64,000 nt of DNA from Metapseudomonas sp043392685 (GCA_043392685.1 JBHZGM010000015.1); one strand, 5' to 3'. Positions 14,250 through 23,185 are shown, numbered from the stretch's first letter. Numbers and translations are program-made. The notes: generated from the letters alone by a model not told the origin.

Positions 14250-16880
14250 TCAGCCGACAGCTTTTTCCGCCGAGGCTTCGAGGAAGTCCTGGGCGAAGCG
14301 CTGCAGCACGCCGCCAGCCTCGTAGATGGACACCTCTTCAGCGGTATCCAGGCGGCAGGTCACCGGAACCTTGATGGCTTCGCCGTTGGTACGGCGGATC
14401 ACCAGGGTGAGGTCGGCGCGCGGCTTGCGCTCGCCGATCACGTCGAAGGTCTCGGTGCCGTCGATGCCGAGGGTCTTGCGGGTAGTACCCGGCTTGAACT
14501 CCAGCGGCAGCACCCCCATGCCGATCAGGTTGGTGCGGTGGATGCGCTCGAAGCCCTCGGCTACGATGGCCTCGACACCCGCCAGGCGCACGCCCTTGGC
14601 CGCCCAGTCACGGGACGAGCCCTGGCCGTAGTCGGCACCGGCGATGATGATCAGCGGCTGCTTGCGATCCATGTAGGTCTCGATGGCTTCCCACATGCGC
14701 ATCACCTTGCCGTCCGGCTCGACGCGGGCCAGGGAACCCTTCTTCACCTCGCCGTCCACCACCGCCATCTCGTTCACCAGCTGCGGGTTGGCGAAGGTGG
14801 CGCGCTGGGCGGTCAGGTGATCGCCGCGGTGGGTCGCGTAGGAGTTGAAGTCCTCCTCCGGCAGGCCCATTTTCGCCAGGTATTCGCCAGCCGCCGAGTC
14901 CGCCAGGATGGCATTGGACGGCGACAGGTGGTCGGTGGTGATGTTGTCCGGCAGCACCGCCAGCGGACGCATGCCCTTGAGGGTGCGCTCGCCGGCCAGG
15001 GCGCCTTCCCAGTACGGCGGACGGCGGATGTAGGTGGACATCGGGCGCCAGTCGTACAGCGGGCTCTCGGCTTCCTTCACCGTCCCCAGGTCGAACATCG
15101 GGATGTAGATCTGCTTGAACTGCTCGGGCTTCACCGAGGCGGCGACAATGGCGTCGATCTCCTCGTCGCTCGGCCACAGGTCCTTCAGGGTAATGGGATT
15201 GCCCGCCTGGTCGTGACCCAGTACGTCCTGCTCGATGTCGAAGCGCACGGTACCGGCGATGGCGTAAGCCACCACCAGCGGCGGCGAGGCGAGGAAGGCC
15301 TGCTTGGCGTAGGGATGGATACGGCCGTCGAAGTTGCGGTTGCCCGACAGCACGGCGGTGGCGTAGAGGTCGCGGTCGATGATTTCCTGTTGGATCGCCG
15401 GGTCCAGCGCGCCGGACATGCCGTTACAGGTGGTGCAGGCATAGGCGACGATGCCGAAGCCGAGCTTCTCCAGCTCCGGCAGCAGGCCAGCTTCTTCCAG
15501 GTACAGCTTGGCGACCTTCGAGCCCGGCGCGAAGGAAGTCTTCACCCAGGGCTTGCGCACCAGGCCCAGCTCGTTGGCCTTCTTCGCCAGCAGGCCGGCG
15601 GCCACGACGTTGCGCGGGTTGGAGGTGTTGGTGCAGCTGGTGATGGCGGCGATGATCACCGCGCCATCCGGCATCAGGCCGTTGGCTTCCTCGGCCTTGC
15701 CCGCTTCGAGCTTGGCCTCGTCGGCGATGCCGCGTTCGGCCAGCGCGGAAGTCGGCAGGCGGCGATGGGGGTTGGACGGGCCCGCCATGTTGCGTGCCAC
15801 GGTGGACAGGTCGAACTGCAGCACCCGCTCGTATTCGGCGGTGGCCAGGGCGTCGCCCCACAGACCGGTGGTCTTGGCGTAGTTCTCCACCAACGCCACC
15901 TGCTCCGGCTCGCGACCGGTGAGCTTGAGGTACTCGATGGTCTGCTGGTCGATGTAGAACATCGCCGCAGTGGCACCGTATTCCGGGCACATATTGGAAA
16001 TGGTGGCGCGGTCGCCGATGGACAGGCTGTCGGCCCCTTCGCCGAAGAACTCGACATAGGCACCCACCACCCGCTCCTTGCGCAGGAATTCGGTGAGGGC
16101 GAGGACGATATCGGTGGCGGTGATGCCGGGCTGGCGCTTGCCGGTCAGCTTGACGCCGACGATGTCGGGCAGGCGCATCATCGAAGCGCGGCCGAGCATC
16201 ACGGTTTCGGCTTCCAGGCCACCGACGCCGACGGCGATCACACCCAGGGCGTCCACGTGCGGCGTGTGGCTGTCGGTGCCGACGCAGGTGTCCGGGAAGG
16301 CAACGCCGTCGCGCGCCTGGATCACCGGGCTCATTTTCTCCAGGTTGATCTGGTGCATGATGCCGTTGCCGGCGGGGATCACGTCGACGTTCTTGAACGC
16401 GGTCTTGGTCCACTCGATGAAGTGGAAGCGGTCCTCGTTGCGGCGCTCTTCGACAGCACGGTTCTTCTCGAACGCCTGCGGGTCGTAACCACCATATTCG
16501 ACGGCCAGGGAGTGGTCGACGATCAGCTGGGTCGGCACCACCGGGTTGACCTTGGACGGGTCACCGCCCTGCTCGGCGATGGCATCGCGCAGGCCGGCCA
16601 GGTCCACCAGCGCGGTCTGGCCGAGGATGTCGTGGCAGACCACGCGGGCCGGGTACCAGGGGAAGTCCAGGTCACGCTTGCGCTCGATCAGCTGCTTGAG
16701 CGAATCGGTCAGCATGGCCGGATCGCAGCGGCGCACCAGCTGTTCGGCCAGCACGCGGGAGGTGTACGGCAGCTTGGCGTAGGCGCCCGGGGCGATGGCA
16801 TCCACCGCCTCGCGGGTGTCGAAGTAGTCGAGCGCCGTGCCCGGCAGGCTCTTGCGGTATTGGCTATTCATGCTGCTCAT
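14250..16880 (-). CDS. acnD: Fe/S-dependent 2-methylcitrate dehydratase AcnD (876 aa)
   Basis: This aconitase-family enzyme dehydrates 2-methylcitrate in the methylcitrate cycle. Cluster ligands are visible in AITSCTNTSNPRN and in ACTTCNGMSG. Other aconitase signatures are VGTDSHTPHVDALG in the N-terminal half and GADYGQGSSRDWAAKG near the C-terminus. The length is that of AcnD, slightly shorter than AcnA. The start at 16880 (MSSMNSQYRK) has AAGGA about 11 bases upstream; an ATG three codons later is also plausible. It starts 2 bases after the prpC stop, so the two are translationally close. It needs PrpF for activity in vivo, which is encoded next. Confidence 0.96.
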   Translation of the reverse strand: MSSMNSQYRKSLPGTALDYFDTREAVDAIAPGAYAKLPYTSRVLAEQLVRRCDPAMLTDSLKQLIERKRDLDFPWYPARVVCHDILGQTALVDLAGLRDAIAEQGGDPSKVNPVVPTQLIVDHSLAVEYGGYDPQAFEKNRAVEERRNEDRFHFIEWTKTAFKNVDVIPAGNGIMHQINLEKMSPVIQARDGVAFPDTCVGTDSHTPHVDALGVIAVGVGGLEAETVMLGRASMMRLPDIVGVKLTGKRQPGITATDIVLALTEFLRKERVVGAYVEFFGEGADSLSIGDRATISNMCPEYGATAAMFYIDQQTIEYLKLTGREPEQVALVENYAKTTGLWGDALATAEYERVLQFDLSTVARNMAGPSNPHRRLPTSALAERGIADEAKLEAGKAEEANGLMPDGAVIIAAITSCTNTSNPRNVVAAGLLAKKANELGLVRKPWVKTSFAPGSKVAKLYLEEAGLLPELEKLGFGIVAYACTTCNGMSGALDPAIQQEIIDRDLYATAVLSGNRNFDGRIHPYAKQAFLASPPLVVAYAIAGTVRFDIEQDVLGHDQAGNPITLKDLWPSDEEIDAIVAASVKPEQFKQIYIPMFDLGTVKEAESPLYDWRPMSTYIRRPPYWEGALAGERTLKGMRPLAVLPDNITTDHLSPSNAILADSAAGEYLAKMGLPEEDFNSYATHRGDHLTAQRATFANPQLVNEMAVVDGEVKKGSLARVEPDGKVMRMWEAIETYMDRKQPLIIIAGADYGQGSSRDWAAKGVRLAGVEAIVAEGFERIHRTNLIGMGVLPLEFKPGTTRKTLGIDGTETFDVIGERKPRADLTLVIRRTNGEAIKVPVTCRLDTAEEVSIYEAGGVLQRFAQDFLEASAEKAVG

Positions 16881-16882
16881 GA

Positions 16883-18040
16883 TCAGGGACGGTCCTTCAG
16901 GGGCACGAACTTCAGATCTTCCGGGCCGACGTAGTTGGCGCTCGGGCGGATGATCTTGCCGTCGATGCGTTGCTCGATGACGTGGGCGGACCAGCCGGAG
17001 GTGCGGGCGATCACAAACAGCGGGGTGAACATGGCGGTGGGCACGCCCATCATGTGGTAGCTGACGGCGCTGAACCAGTCGAGGTTGGGGAACATCTTCT
17101 TGATTTCCCACATGGTCGACTCAAGGCGCTCGGCGATGTCGAACATCTTGGTGTTCTTCTGCTCGAGGGAGAGCTCGCGAGCCACCTCCTTGATCACCTT
17201 GTTGCGCGGATCGGACACGGTGTAGACCGGGTGGCCGAAGCCGATCACCACTTCCTTCTTCTCGACGCGGGCACGGATGTCGGCTTCCGCTTCGTCCGGA
17301 TTGTCGTAGCGTTTCTGGATCTCGAAGGCCACCTCGTTGGCACCGCCATGCTTCGGACCACGCAGCGCGCCGATGGCGCCGGTGATGCAGGAGTACATGT
17401 CGGAGCCGGTGCCGGCGATCACGCGGGAGGTGAAAGTCGACGCGTTGAATTCGTGCTCGGCGTACAGGATCAGCGAGGTGTGCATGGCGCGGACCCAGGA
17501 GTCACGCGGCTTCTCGCCGTGCAGCAGGTGCAGGAAGTGACCGCCGATGGAATCGTCGTCGGTCTCGACGTCGATGCGCTTGCCGTTGTGGCTGAAGTGG
17601 TACCAGTAGAGCAGCGCGGAGCCGAGGGAAGCCATCAGCTTGTCGGCGATGTCGCGGGCGCCCGGATGGTTGTGGTCATCCTTCTCCGGGGACAGGCAGC
17701 CCAGCACGGAAACGGCGGTGCGCATCACGTCCATCGGGTGGGCGGACGGCGGCAGTTGCTCCAGGGCGGCCTTGACGCCGGCCGGCAAGCCGCGCAGGGC
17801 CTTCAGCTTGGCCTTGTAGCCGGCCAGTTCGGCGACGTTCGGCAGCTTGCCGTGCACCAGCAGGTGGGCGACTTCCTCGAATTCGCAGGAGGTGGCGAAG
17901 TCGAGAATGTCATAGCCGCGGTAATGCAGGTCGTTACCGGTACGGCCAACGGTGCACAGGGCGGTGTTGCCGGCGGCGGTGCCACTCAGGGCCACGGACT
18001 TCTTCGGTTTGAAGGCGGTGGTGTTTTCGGTAGCGCTCAT
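16883..18040 (-). CDS. prpC: 2-methylcitrate synthase PrpC (385 aa)
   Basis: PrpC condenses propionyl-CoA with oxaloacetate to 2-methylcitrate. It is a citrate synthase-family protein of the short, Gram-positive-like type. It shows LHYRGYDILDFA near residue 40, RGPKHGGANE with active-site His, and VIGFGHPVYTVSDPRNKVI with the second His. SAHPMDVMRTAVS is also typical. It follows prpB after an 83-base gap that contains a stable hairpin. Confidence 0.96.
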   Translation of the reverse strand: MSATENTTAFKPKKSVALSGTAAGNTALCTVGRTGNDLHYRGYDILDFATSCEFEEVAHLLVHGKLPNVAELAGYKAKLKALRGLPAGVKAALEQLPPSAHPMDVMRTAVSVLGCLSPEKDDHNHPGARDIADKLMASLGSALLYWYHFSHNGKRIDVETDDDSIGGHFLHLLHGEKPRDSWVRAMHTSLILYAEHEFNASTFTSRVIAGTGSDMYSCITGAIGALRGPKHGGANEVAFEIQKRYDNPDEAEADIRARVEKKEVVIGFGHPVYTVSDPRNKVIKEVARELSLEQKNTKMFDIAERLESTMWEIKKMFPNLDWFSAVSYHMMGVPTAMFTPLFVIARTSGWSAHVIEQRIDGKIIRPSANYVGPEDLKFVPLKDRP

Positions 18041-18086
18041 CGCTTGATTCTCCTCATTTCAATCCGGTTGCTTCGGTCTTGTTTTT

Positions 18087-18119
18087 ACGCAGGCCGCCCT
18101 TCTGCAGAACGGCCTGCGT
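18087..18119 (-). other. Stable hairpin in the prpB-prpC gap
   Basis: ACGCAGGCCG and CGGCCTGCGT (10 bp, perfect) flank a 13-base loop. On the transcribed strand the hairpin is followed by AAAAAC rather than U residues, so it is more likely a processing or stability element at the end of prpB mRNA than a terminator. Confidence 0.6.
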
Positions 18120-18123
18120 CCGG

Positions 18124-19008
18124 TCATTTCTTGGCGGCGAACAGGGCGTCGAGCTTCTGCTCGAAGGCGTGATAGCCGATGCGGTCGTACAGCTCCGCGC
18201 GGGTTTGCATCAGGTCGATGACCTCCTTCTGGTGGCCATCGCGGCGAATCGCGGTGTAGACAGCCTCGGCAGCCTTGTTGGCAGCGCGGAAGGCCGACAG
18301 CGGGTAGAGCTGGATGGCGACGCCGACCGAAGCCAGTTCGTCGCGGGAAAACAGCGGGGTTGCGCCGAACTCGGTGATGTTGGCCAGCACCGGCACGCCC
18401 AGCGCATCAACGAAGCGCTTGTAGGTCGGCAGGTCGTAAGCGGCTTCGGCGAAGATGGCATCGGCGCCGGCTTCGACGTAGCGCAGGCAGCGCTCCATGG
18501 CGGCATCCACGCCTTCAGCCTGGATGGCGTCGGTACGGGCGATCAGGAAGAAGGCTGGATCGGTCTTGGCATCGGCAGCCGCCTTGACGCGGTCGACCAT
18601 CTCCTCGGTGGAGACGATTTCCTTGCCCGGACGATGGCCGCAGCGCTTGGCGCCGACCTGGTCTTCGATATGCGCGGCAGCGGCACCGGCCTTGATCAGG
18701 CTCTTGACGGTGCGCTCGATGTTGAAGGCGCTGGGGCCGAAACCGGTGTCGATGTCCACCAGCAGCGGCAGGTCGCACACGTCGGTGATGCGGCGAACGT
18801 CGGTGAGCACGTCGTCCAGGGTGTTGATGCCCAGGTCCGGCAGGCCCAGCGAGCCGGCGGCGACACCACCACCGGACAGGTAGATGGCCTTGAAGCCGGC
18901 ACGCTTGGCCAGCAGCGCGTGGTTGGCGTTGATCGCGCCGATGACCTGCAGCGGACGTTCCTCGGCAATGGCGTCGCGGAAGCGCTGGCCGGCAGTTTTC
19001 TGAGTCAT
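18124..19008 (-). CDS. prpB: 2-methylisocitrate lyase PrpB (294 aa)
   Basis: PrpB cleaves 2-methylisocitrate to pyruvate and succinate, the last step of the methylcitrate cycle. The signature KRCGHRPGK with the catalytic Cys lies near residue 120; IYLSGGGVAAGSLGLPD and ADTGFG-like DIDTGFG are upstream. The fold is the PEP mutase/isocitrate lyase TIM barrel. Its ATG overlaps the stop of prpR (ATGA), so the regulator gene is first in the operon. Confidence 0.97.
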   Translation of the reverse strand: MTQKTAGQRFRDAIAEERPLQVIGAINANHALLAKRAGFKAIYLSGGGVAAGSLGLPDLGINTLDDVLTDVRRITDVCDLPLLVDIDTGFGPSAFNIERTVKSLIKAGAAAAHIEDQVGAKRCGHRPGKEIVSTEEMVDRVKAAADAKTDPAFFLIARTDAIQAEGVDAAMERCLRYVEAGADAIFAEAAYDLPTYKRFVDALGVPVLANITEFGATPLFSRDELASVGVAIQLYPLSAFRAANKAAEAVYTAIRRDGHQKEVIDLMQTRAELYDRIGYHAFEQKLDALFAAKK

Positions 19009-19727
19009 GACTCACCTCGTGTTTTGGACGGGTTGGCGAGCGCTTCCTGGTAGTGGCGCTCGATATTTCGCTTGGAGGCACCGATGTGACGGCGCATCAG
19101 CAACTCGGCCAGTTCGCCGTCTCGGTCGGCGATGGCATCGAGAATCCGGTGGTGTTCGTTGAAGGCCTGGCGCGGGCGGTTCGGCACGGTGGAGAACTGC
19201 AGGCGGTACATGCGCACCAGCTGGTACAGCTCGCCGCAGAGCATCTTGGTCAGGGTCTGGTTGCCGCTGCCCTGGATGATCCGGTAGTGGAAGTCGAAGT
19301 CGCCTTCCTGCTGGTAGTAGCCAAGGCCGGCCTGAAAGGCCTCGTCGCGCTCGTGGGTATCCAGCACCCGGCGCAATTCGTCGATCTCGGCCTGGCTCAT
19401 GCGCTCGGCAGCCAGACGGCAGGCCATGCCTTCGAGGGATTCGCGAATCTCGTAGAGCTCGATCAGCTCGGCATGGTTGAGGGATACGACCCGCGCCCCG
19501 ACGTGGGGCACGCGCACCAGCAGGCGCTGCCCTTCCAGGCGATGGATGGCCTCGCGCAGCGGGCCACGGCTGATGCCGTAGGTGCGCGCCAGCTCGGGTT
19601 CGGAAATCTTGCTGCCGGGAGCGATGTCGCCACGCACGATGGCCGTCTGGATGCGGCGGAAGACGCTTTCGGCCAAGGTTTCCGAGTCCAGCTGTTCGGT
19701 GACGGGGCGTTCAGGGGTGTCCAGCAT
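19005..19727 (-). CDS. prpR: GntR-family regulator of the methylcitrate operon (240 aa)
   Basis: This FadR-subfamily GntR protein has an N-terminal winged helix (SVFRRIQTAIVRGDIAPGSKISEPELARTYGISRGPLREAIHRLEGQRLL, split here only by motif) and an FCD ligand domain with the metal-binding His residues (FDFHYRIIQGSGN, EHHRILDAI). It is expected to sense a cycle intermediate such as methylcitrate. The ATG at 19727 (MLDTPERP) is chosen; a GTG at 19739 is possible. It is first in prpR-prpB-prpC-acnD-prpF and should control its own promoter, where two TTGTCGACA boxes are seen. Confidence 0.92.
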   Translation of the reverse strand: MLDTPERPVTEQLDSETLAESVFRRIQTAIVRGDIAPGSKISEPELARTYGISRGPLREAIHRLEGQRLLVRVPHVGARVVSLNHAELIELYEIRESLEGMACRLAAERMSQAEIDELRRVLDTHERDEAFQAGLGYYQQEGDFDFHYRIIQGSGNQTLTKMLCGELYQLVRMYRLQFSTVPNRPRQAFNEHHRILDAIADRDGELAELLMRRHIGASKRNIERHYQEALANPSKTRGES

Positions 19728-19728
19728 G

Positions 19729-19814
19729 ATTGTCGACACATTCTTGTTTGGTGACGCAAAACTACTGCCATATAAGCAGGCATGTCAAACGACATTCGAC
19801 TAATTGTCGACAAT
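19729..19814. promoter_or_regulatory. Two candidate PrpR operators
   Basis: ATTGTCGACAAT at 19803-19814 is a perfect 12-bp palindrome. ATTGTCGACACA at 19729-19740 matches it at 10 of 12 places and lies directly before the prpR start. GntR/FadR-type regulators bind such short palindromes. The two centres are 74 bp apart, seven helical turns, which would allow looping. Confidence 0.6.
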
Positions 19815-20031
19815 CCGTCTAATTCCAAAAATCTCACCTGCAGCGTCAGGCTCCCGTCACCTGCGTCATAAGCGTCTGTCGCGCCGGAAAATCCGCGTGT
19901 TAGAATGCGCGCCGCCAGCGCCAGTCTGGGCGCCAGTGACTTGCCTGCTAGACTCCCAGACCAGGCGCCTCAGCCAGAATGGCCGTGGGCCGGGCTCCTG
20001 GACCTATGACTGCGTTACGCCCAAAGGACTT
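19815..20031 (+). promoter_or_regulatory. Upstream region of the retropepsin-like operon
   Basis: With the prpR promoter this completes a 304-base gap without a gene. TAGAAT at 19901-19906 in GTGTTAGAATGCG could be a -10; CTGTCG about 19 bases before is a poor -35. The segment CCAGTCTGGGCGCCAGTGACTTGCC / CTCCCAGACCAGGCGCC can form imperfect stems. I see no coding potential or known RNA. Confidence 0.35.
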
Positions 20032-20568
20032 ATGACACTCAAGCCCTTCGCCCCGATTGCCTGCCTGCTCGCCCTCCCCGGCCTTGGCTTCGCCACCGAG
20101 AAGACCGTGTACGGCCTCAACGAATACGCCAAGCTGAAGGACCTCGACCTGGAAGTCGCAGCCAAGCTCGACACCGGCGCCAAGACTGCATCCCTCAGCG
20201 CCCGCGACATCAAGCGTTTCAAGAAGGATGGCGAGGCCTGGGTGCGTTTCTACCTGGCCATCGACGACGCCCACGAACACCCGATCGAGCGTCCATTGGC
20301 GCGGATCAGCAAGATCAAGCGTCGCGCTGGGGACTACGACCCCGATGAAGGCAAGACCTACACCGCACGCCCGGTGATCGAACTGGAGGTGTGCATGGGC
20401 AAGGCCCTGCGGCAGATCGAAGTGAACCTCACCGACCGCAGTGCTTTCCAATACCCGCTTCTGATCGGTTCCGAGGCGCTCAAACGCTTCGATGCACTGG
20501 TCGACCCGAGCCTTAAATACGCTGCCGGAAAACCCGGCTGTGCCACCGACGCAAACTCTGACGAGTAA
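20032..20568 (+). CDS. Secreted RimB-type retropepsin-like aspartic protease (178 aa; PF05618 family)
   Basis: Residues 1-20 form a signal peptide (MTLKPFAPIACLLALPGLGFA). The mature protein begins EKTVYGLNEYAKLKDLDLEVAAKL and carries DTGAKTASLSA near residue 48, the D-T-G-A motif of single-domain retropepsins. Older annotation calls the family ATP-dependent zinc protease or RimK-associated. The C-terminal FQYPLLIGSEAL fits the second strand pair. Retropepsins work as dimers. The ATG follows AAAGGA. The next two genes are 5 and 3 bases apart, a clear operon, so it probably acts in the periplasm with them. Confidence 0.85.
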   Translation: MTLKPFAPIACLLALPGLGFATEKTVYGLNEYAKLKDLDLEVAAKLDTGAKTASLSARDIKRFKKDGEAWVRFYLAIDDAHEHPIERPLARISKIKRRAGDYDPDEGKTYTARPVIELEVCMGKALRQIEVNLTDRSAFQYPLLIGSEALKRFDALVDPSLKYAAGKPGCATDANSDE

Positions 20569-20573
20569 CCCAC

Positions 20574-22100
20574 ATGCGCTCTCTTACCCTGCATCTGAAA
20601 GTCCTGATCACCCTGCTGGTGAGCCTGGGCGTTCTGATAACGGCCTACCAGATCTTCATCCAGGGCATCCCGATCACCGAGGATGCGACCGACGACCTCT
20701 GGAACATCGACGCCAAGGTCGAGTTCCAGGCGAATCCGCGCGACCCGGTCAAGGTCCAGATGTTCGTTCCGCCGCTGAACCGGGACTACGTCAGCCTCAA
20801 CGAGAGCTTCATCTCCAACAACTACGGGGTGAGCATCAATCGCGTGGATGGCAACCGCAAGGTGACCTGGTCCGCGCGTCGCGCCAGTGGCAACCAGACC
20901 CTCTACTACCGCCTGGTGCTGACCAAGCGCTATACCGGCGAGAAGCCCAAGGACAAGGGGCCGATCTTCCGCGACAGCATTCCGGTCGAAGGCCCCGAGA
21001 AGATCGCCGCCGAAGCCCTGCTGGCACCCATCCGCCAGCACTCGGCCGACGTCGAGACCTTCATCAGCGAGACCATCAAGCGGGTCAACAACCTGAACGA
21101 TGACAACGTCAAGCTGCTGCTGGCCGGCGACACCAGCACGCCGAACAAGGCCAAGGCCATCGAGCTGCTACTGTCCATCGCCCACGTGCCGATGGAACGC
21201 GTGCACACCATTCGCCTGGTCAGCGAGCAGTCCCAGAGCCCCGAACTCTGGCTGCGCAGCTTCAACGGCGAGAACTGGCTGTACTTCAACCCGGACAGCG
21301 GCGAGCAGGGCCTGCCCAGCGACCGCCTGATCTGGTGGACCGGTGACGACAGCCTGATCACCGTCGACGGCGGCAAGAAGGTCCAGGTGACCTTCAGCAT
21401 GAACAACAGCGAAATGAACGCCATCCGCCTGGCCAAGCTGACCGACGAAAACACCGACGCCGACTTCCTCGAATACTCGCTCTACGGCCTGCCGCTGCAG
21501 ACCCAGCAGACCTACCAGATCATGATCATGATCCCGATCGGCGTGCTGGTGATCCTGATCCTGCGCAACCTCGGCGGCCTGCAGACCCTGGGCACCTTCA
21601 CCCCGGTGCTGATCGCCCTCGCCTTCCGCGAAACCCAGCTGGGCTTCGGCATAGTGCTGTTCACCATCATCACCGCGCTCGGCCTGTCGCTGCGCTCCTA
21701 CCTCGAGCACCTGAAGCTGCAGATGCTGCCGCGACTGTCGGTGGTGCTGACCTTCGTGGTGGTGCTGATCGCGGTCATCAGTCTGCTGAGCCACAAGCTC
21801 GGCCTGGAGCGCGGCCTGTCGGTCGCCCTGTTCCCGATGGTGATCCTGACCATGACCATCGAACGCCTGTCCATCACCTGGGAAGAGCGCGGCGGCGGCC
21901 ATGCCTTCAAGGTGGCCATCGGCACCCTGATCGCCGCTACCCTGGCGCACCTGCTGATGACCATTCCGGAGCTGACCTATTTCATCTTCACCTTCCCGGC
22001 GGTTCTGCTGATCATGGTGGGCTTCATGCTGGCGATGGGTCGCTACCGCGGCTACCGCCTGACCGAGCTCTTCCGCTTCAAAGCCTTCCTGAAGGACTGA
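20574..22100 (+). CDS. Inactive transglutaminase-like domain fused to seven transmembrane helices (508 aa)
   Basis: An N-terminal helix (VLITLLVSLGVLITAYQIFI) leads to a periplasmic transglutaminase-like domain up to about residue 310 (IELLLSIAHVPMERVHTIRLV). It appears to lack a Cys-His-Asp catalytic set; I see no Cys in this domain. The last 200 residues hold about seven hydrophobic helices (from IMIMIPIGVLVILILRNLGG to FPAVLLIMVGFMLAMG). This matches the paired families PF14400 and PF14402. It lies between the protease and ATP-grasp genes and may bring a periplasmic signal or substrate to them. Confidence 0.85.
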   Translation: MRSLTLHLKVLITLLVSLGVLITAYQIFIQGIPITEDATDDLWNIDAKVEFQANPRDPVKVQMFVPPLNRDYVSLNESFISNNYGVSINRVDGNRKVTWSARRASGNQTLYYRLVLTKRYTGEKPKDKGPIFRDSIPVEGPEKIAAEALLAPIRQHSADVETFISETIKRVNNLNDDNVKLLLAGDTSTPNKAKAIELLLSIAHVPMERVHTIRLVSEQSQSPELWLRSFNGENWLYFNPDSGEQGLPSDRLIWWTGDDSLITVDGGKKVQVTFSMNNSEMNAIRLAKLTDENTDADFLEYSLYGLPLQTQQTYQIMIMIPIGVLVILILRNLGGLQTLGTFTPVLIALAFRETQLGFGIVLFTIITALGLSLRSYLEHLKLQMLPRLSVVLTFVVVLIAVISLLSHKLGLERGLSVALFPMVILTMTIERLSITWEERGGGHAFKVAIGTLIAATLAHLLMTIPELTYFIFTFPAVLLIMVGFMLAMGRYRGYRLTELFRFKAFLKD

Positions 22101-22103
22101 GCC

Positions 22104-23090
22104 ATGTTCGGCCTGATCAAGACATGGAAAGCCCTCGAAGCCAAAGGCATCATGGGCATCAACCGGCGAAACGCGGACTACGTGCTGAAGTACAACAAGC
22201 GGCACCTGTACCCGATCGTCGACGACAAGATCATCACCAAGCAACGCGCCATCGAGGCGGGAATCCACGTACCCGAAATGTACGGGATCATCTCCACCGA
22301 GAAGGAAATCGAGAAGCTTGACGAGATCATCGGCGAGCATAACGACTTCGTGATCAAGCCGGCGCAGGGCGCCGGCGGCGACGGCATCCTGGTGATCGCC
22401 GACCGCTTCGAAGGCCGCTACAAGACGGTGTCCGGCAGGATCATCAGCCACGAGGAAATCGAGCACCAGATTTCCTCGATCCTCACCGGCCTCTACTCCC
22501 TCGGCGGGCACCGCGACCGCGCGCTGATCGAGTACCGCGTGACCCCGGACCAGATCTTCAAGAGCATCAGCTACGAAGGCGTGCCGGACATCCGCATCAT
22601 CGTGCTGATGGGCTACCCGGTGATGGCCATGCTGCGCCTGCCGACCCGCCAGTCAAATGGCAAAGCCAACCTCCACCAGGGCGCCATCGGCGTCGGCGTG
22701 GACCTGGCCACCGGCGTCACCCTGCGCGGCACCTGGCTGAACAACAAGATCGCCAAGCACCCGGACACCACCAACGCGGTGGACGGCGTGCAGCTGCCGA
22801 ACTGGGATGGCTTCATGAAGCTGGCTGCCGGTTGCTACGAGCTGTGCGGTCTGGGCTACATCGGTGTCGACATGGTGCTGGACCAGGAAAAGGGCCCGCT
22901 GATCCTCGAGCTCAACGCCCGCCCCGGCCTGAACATCCAGATCGCCAACGACTGCGGCCTGACCCACCGTGCCCACGCCATCGAGGCTCGCCTCGAAGAG
23001 CTGAAGGCCAAGGGCATCCAGGAAACCCCGGAAGAACGCATGCGGGTATCCCAGGAGCTGTTCGGCCATGTACGGCCGGTGGAGATCTGA
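22104..23090 (+). CDS. Alpha-L-glutamate ligase-like ATP-grasp protein (328 aa)
   Basis: ATP-grasp fold: HNDFVIKPAQGAGGDGILVIADR (ATP-binding strand and Gly-rich loop near residue 80), GVGVDLATGV in the middle, and the metal-binding LILELNARPGLNIQIAN near residue 270. It has no signal peptide and is probably cytoplasmic. Family PF14397 and RimK-like ligases add amino acids or other groups to acceptors; the real acceptor is unknown. It starts 3 bases after the 7TM gene and is last in the operon, ending at a strong terminator. Confidence 0.85.
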   Translation: MFGLIKTWKALEAKGIMGINRRNADYVLKYNKRHLYPIVDDKIITKQRAIEAGIHVPEMYGIISTEKEIEKLDEIIGEHNDFVIKPAQGAGGDGILVIADRFEGRYKTVSGRIISHEEIEHQISSILTGLYSLGGHRDRALIEYRVTPDQIFKSISYEGVPDIRIIVLMGYPVMAMLRLPTRQSNGKANLHQGAIGVGVDLATGVTLRGTWLNNKIAKHPDTTNAVDGVQLPNWDGFMKLAAGCYELCGLGYIGVDMVLDQEKGPLILELNARPGLNIQIANDCGLTHRAHAIEARLEELKAKGIQETPEERMRVSQELFGHVRPVEI

Positions 23091-23106
23091 TCCACACGCA
23101 AACGAG

Positions 23107-23133
23107 AAAGGGCGCTATCCAGCGCCCTTTTTT
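23107..23133 (+). terminator. Intrinsic terminator after the ATP-grasp gene
   Basis: AAAGGGCGCT-ATCC-AGCGCCCTTT is a perfect 10-bp stem followed by further T residues. Confidence 0.92.
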
Positions 23134-23185
23134 ATTTTCCTGTGGAAGCGAATTCATTCGCGACTGAAATCGCCCACAGACAATT

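Noticed and set aside
14139..16934. 931-residue open frame on the plus strand
   Set aside because: Antisense of acnD; no domain-like composition, while AcnD is complete with cluster ligands.
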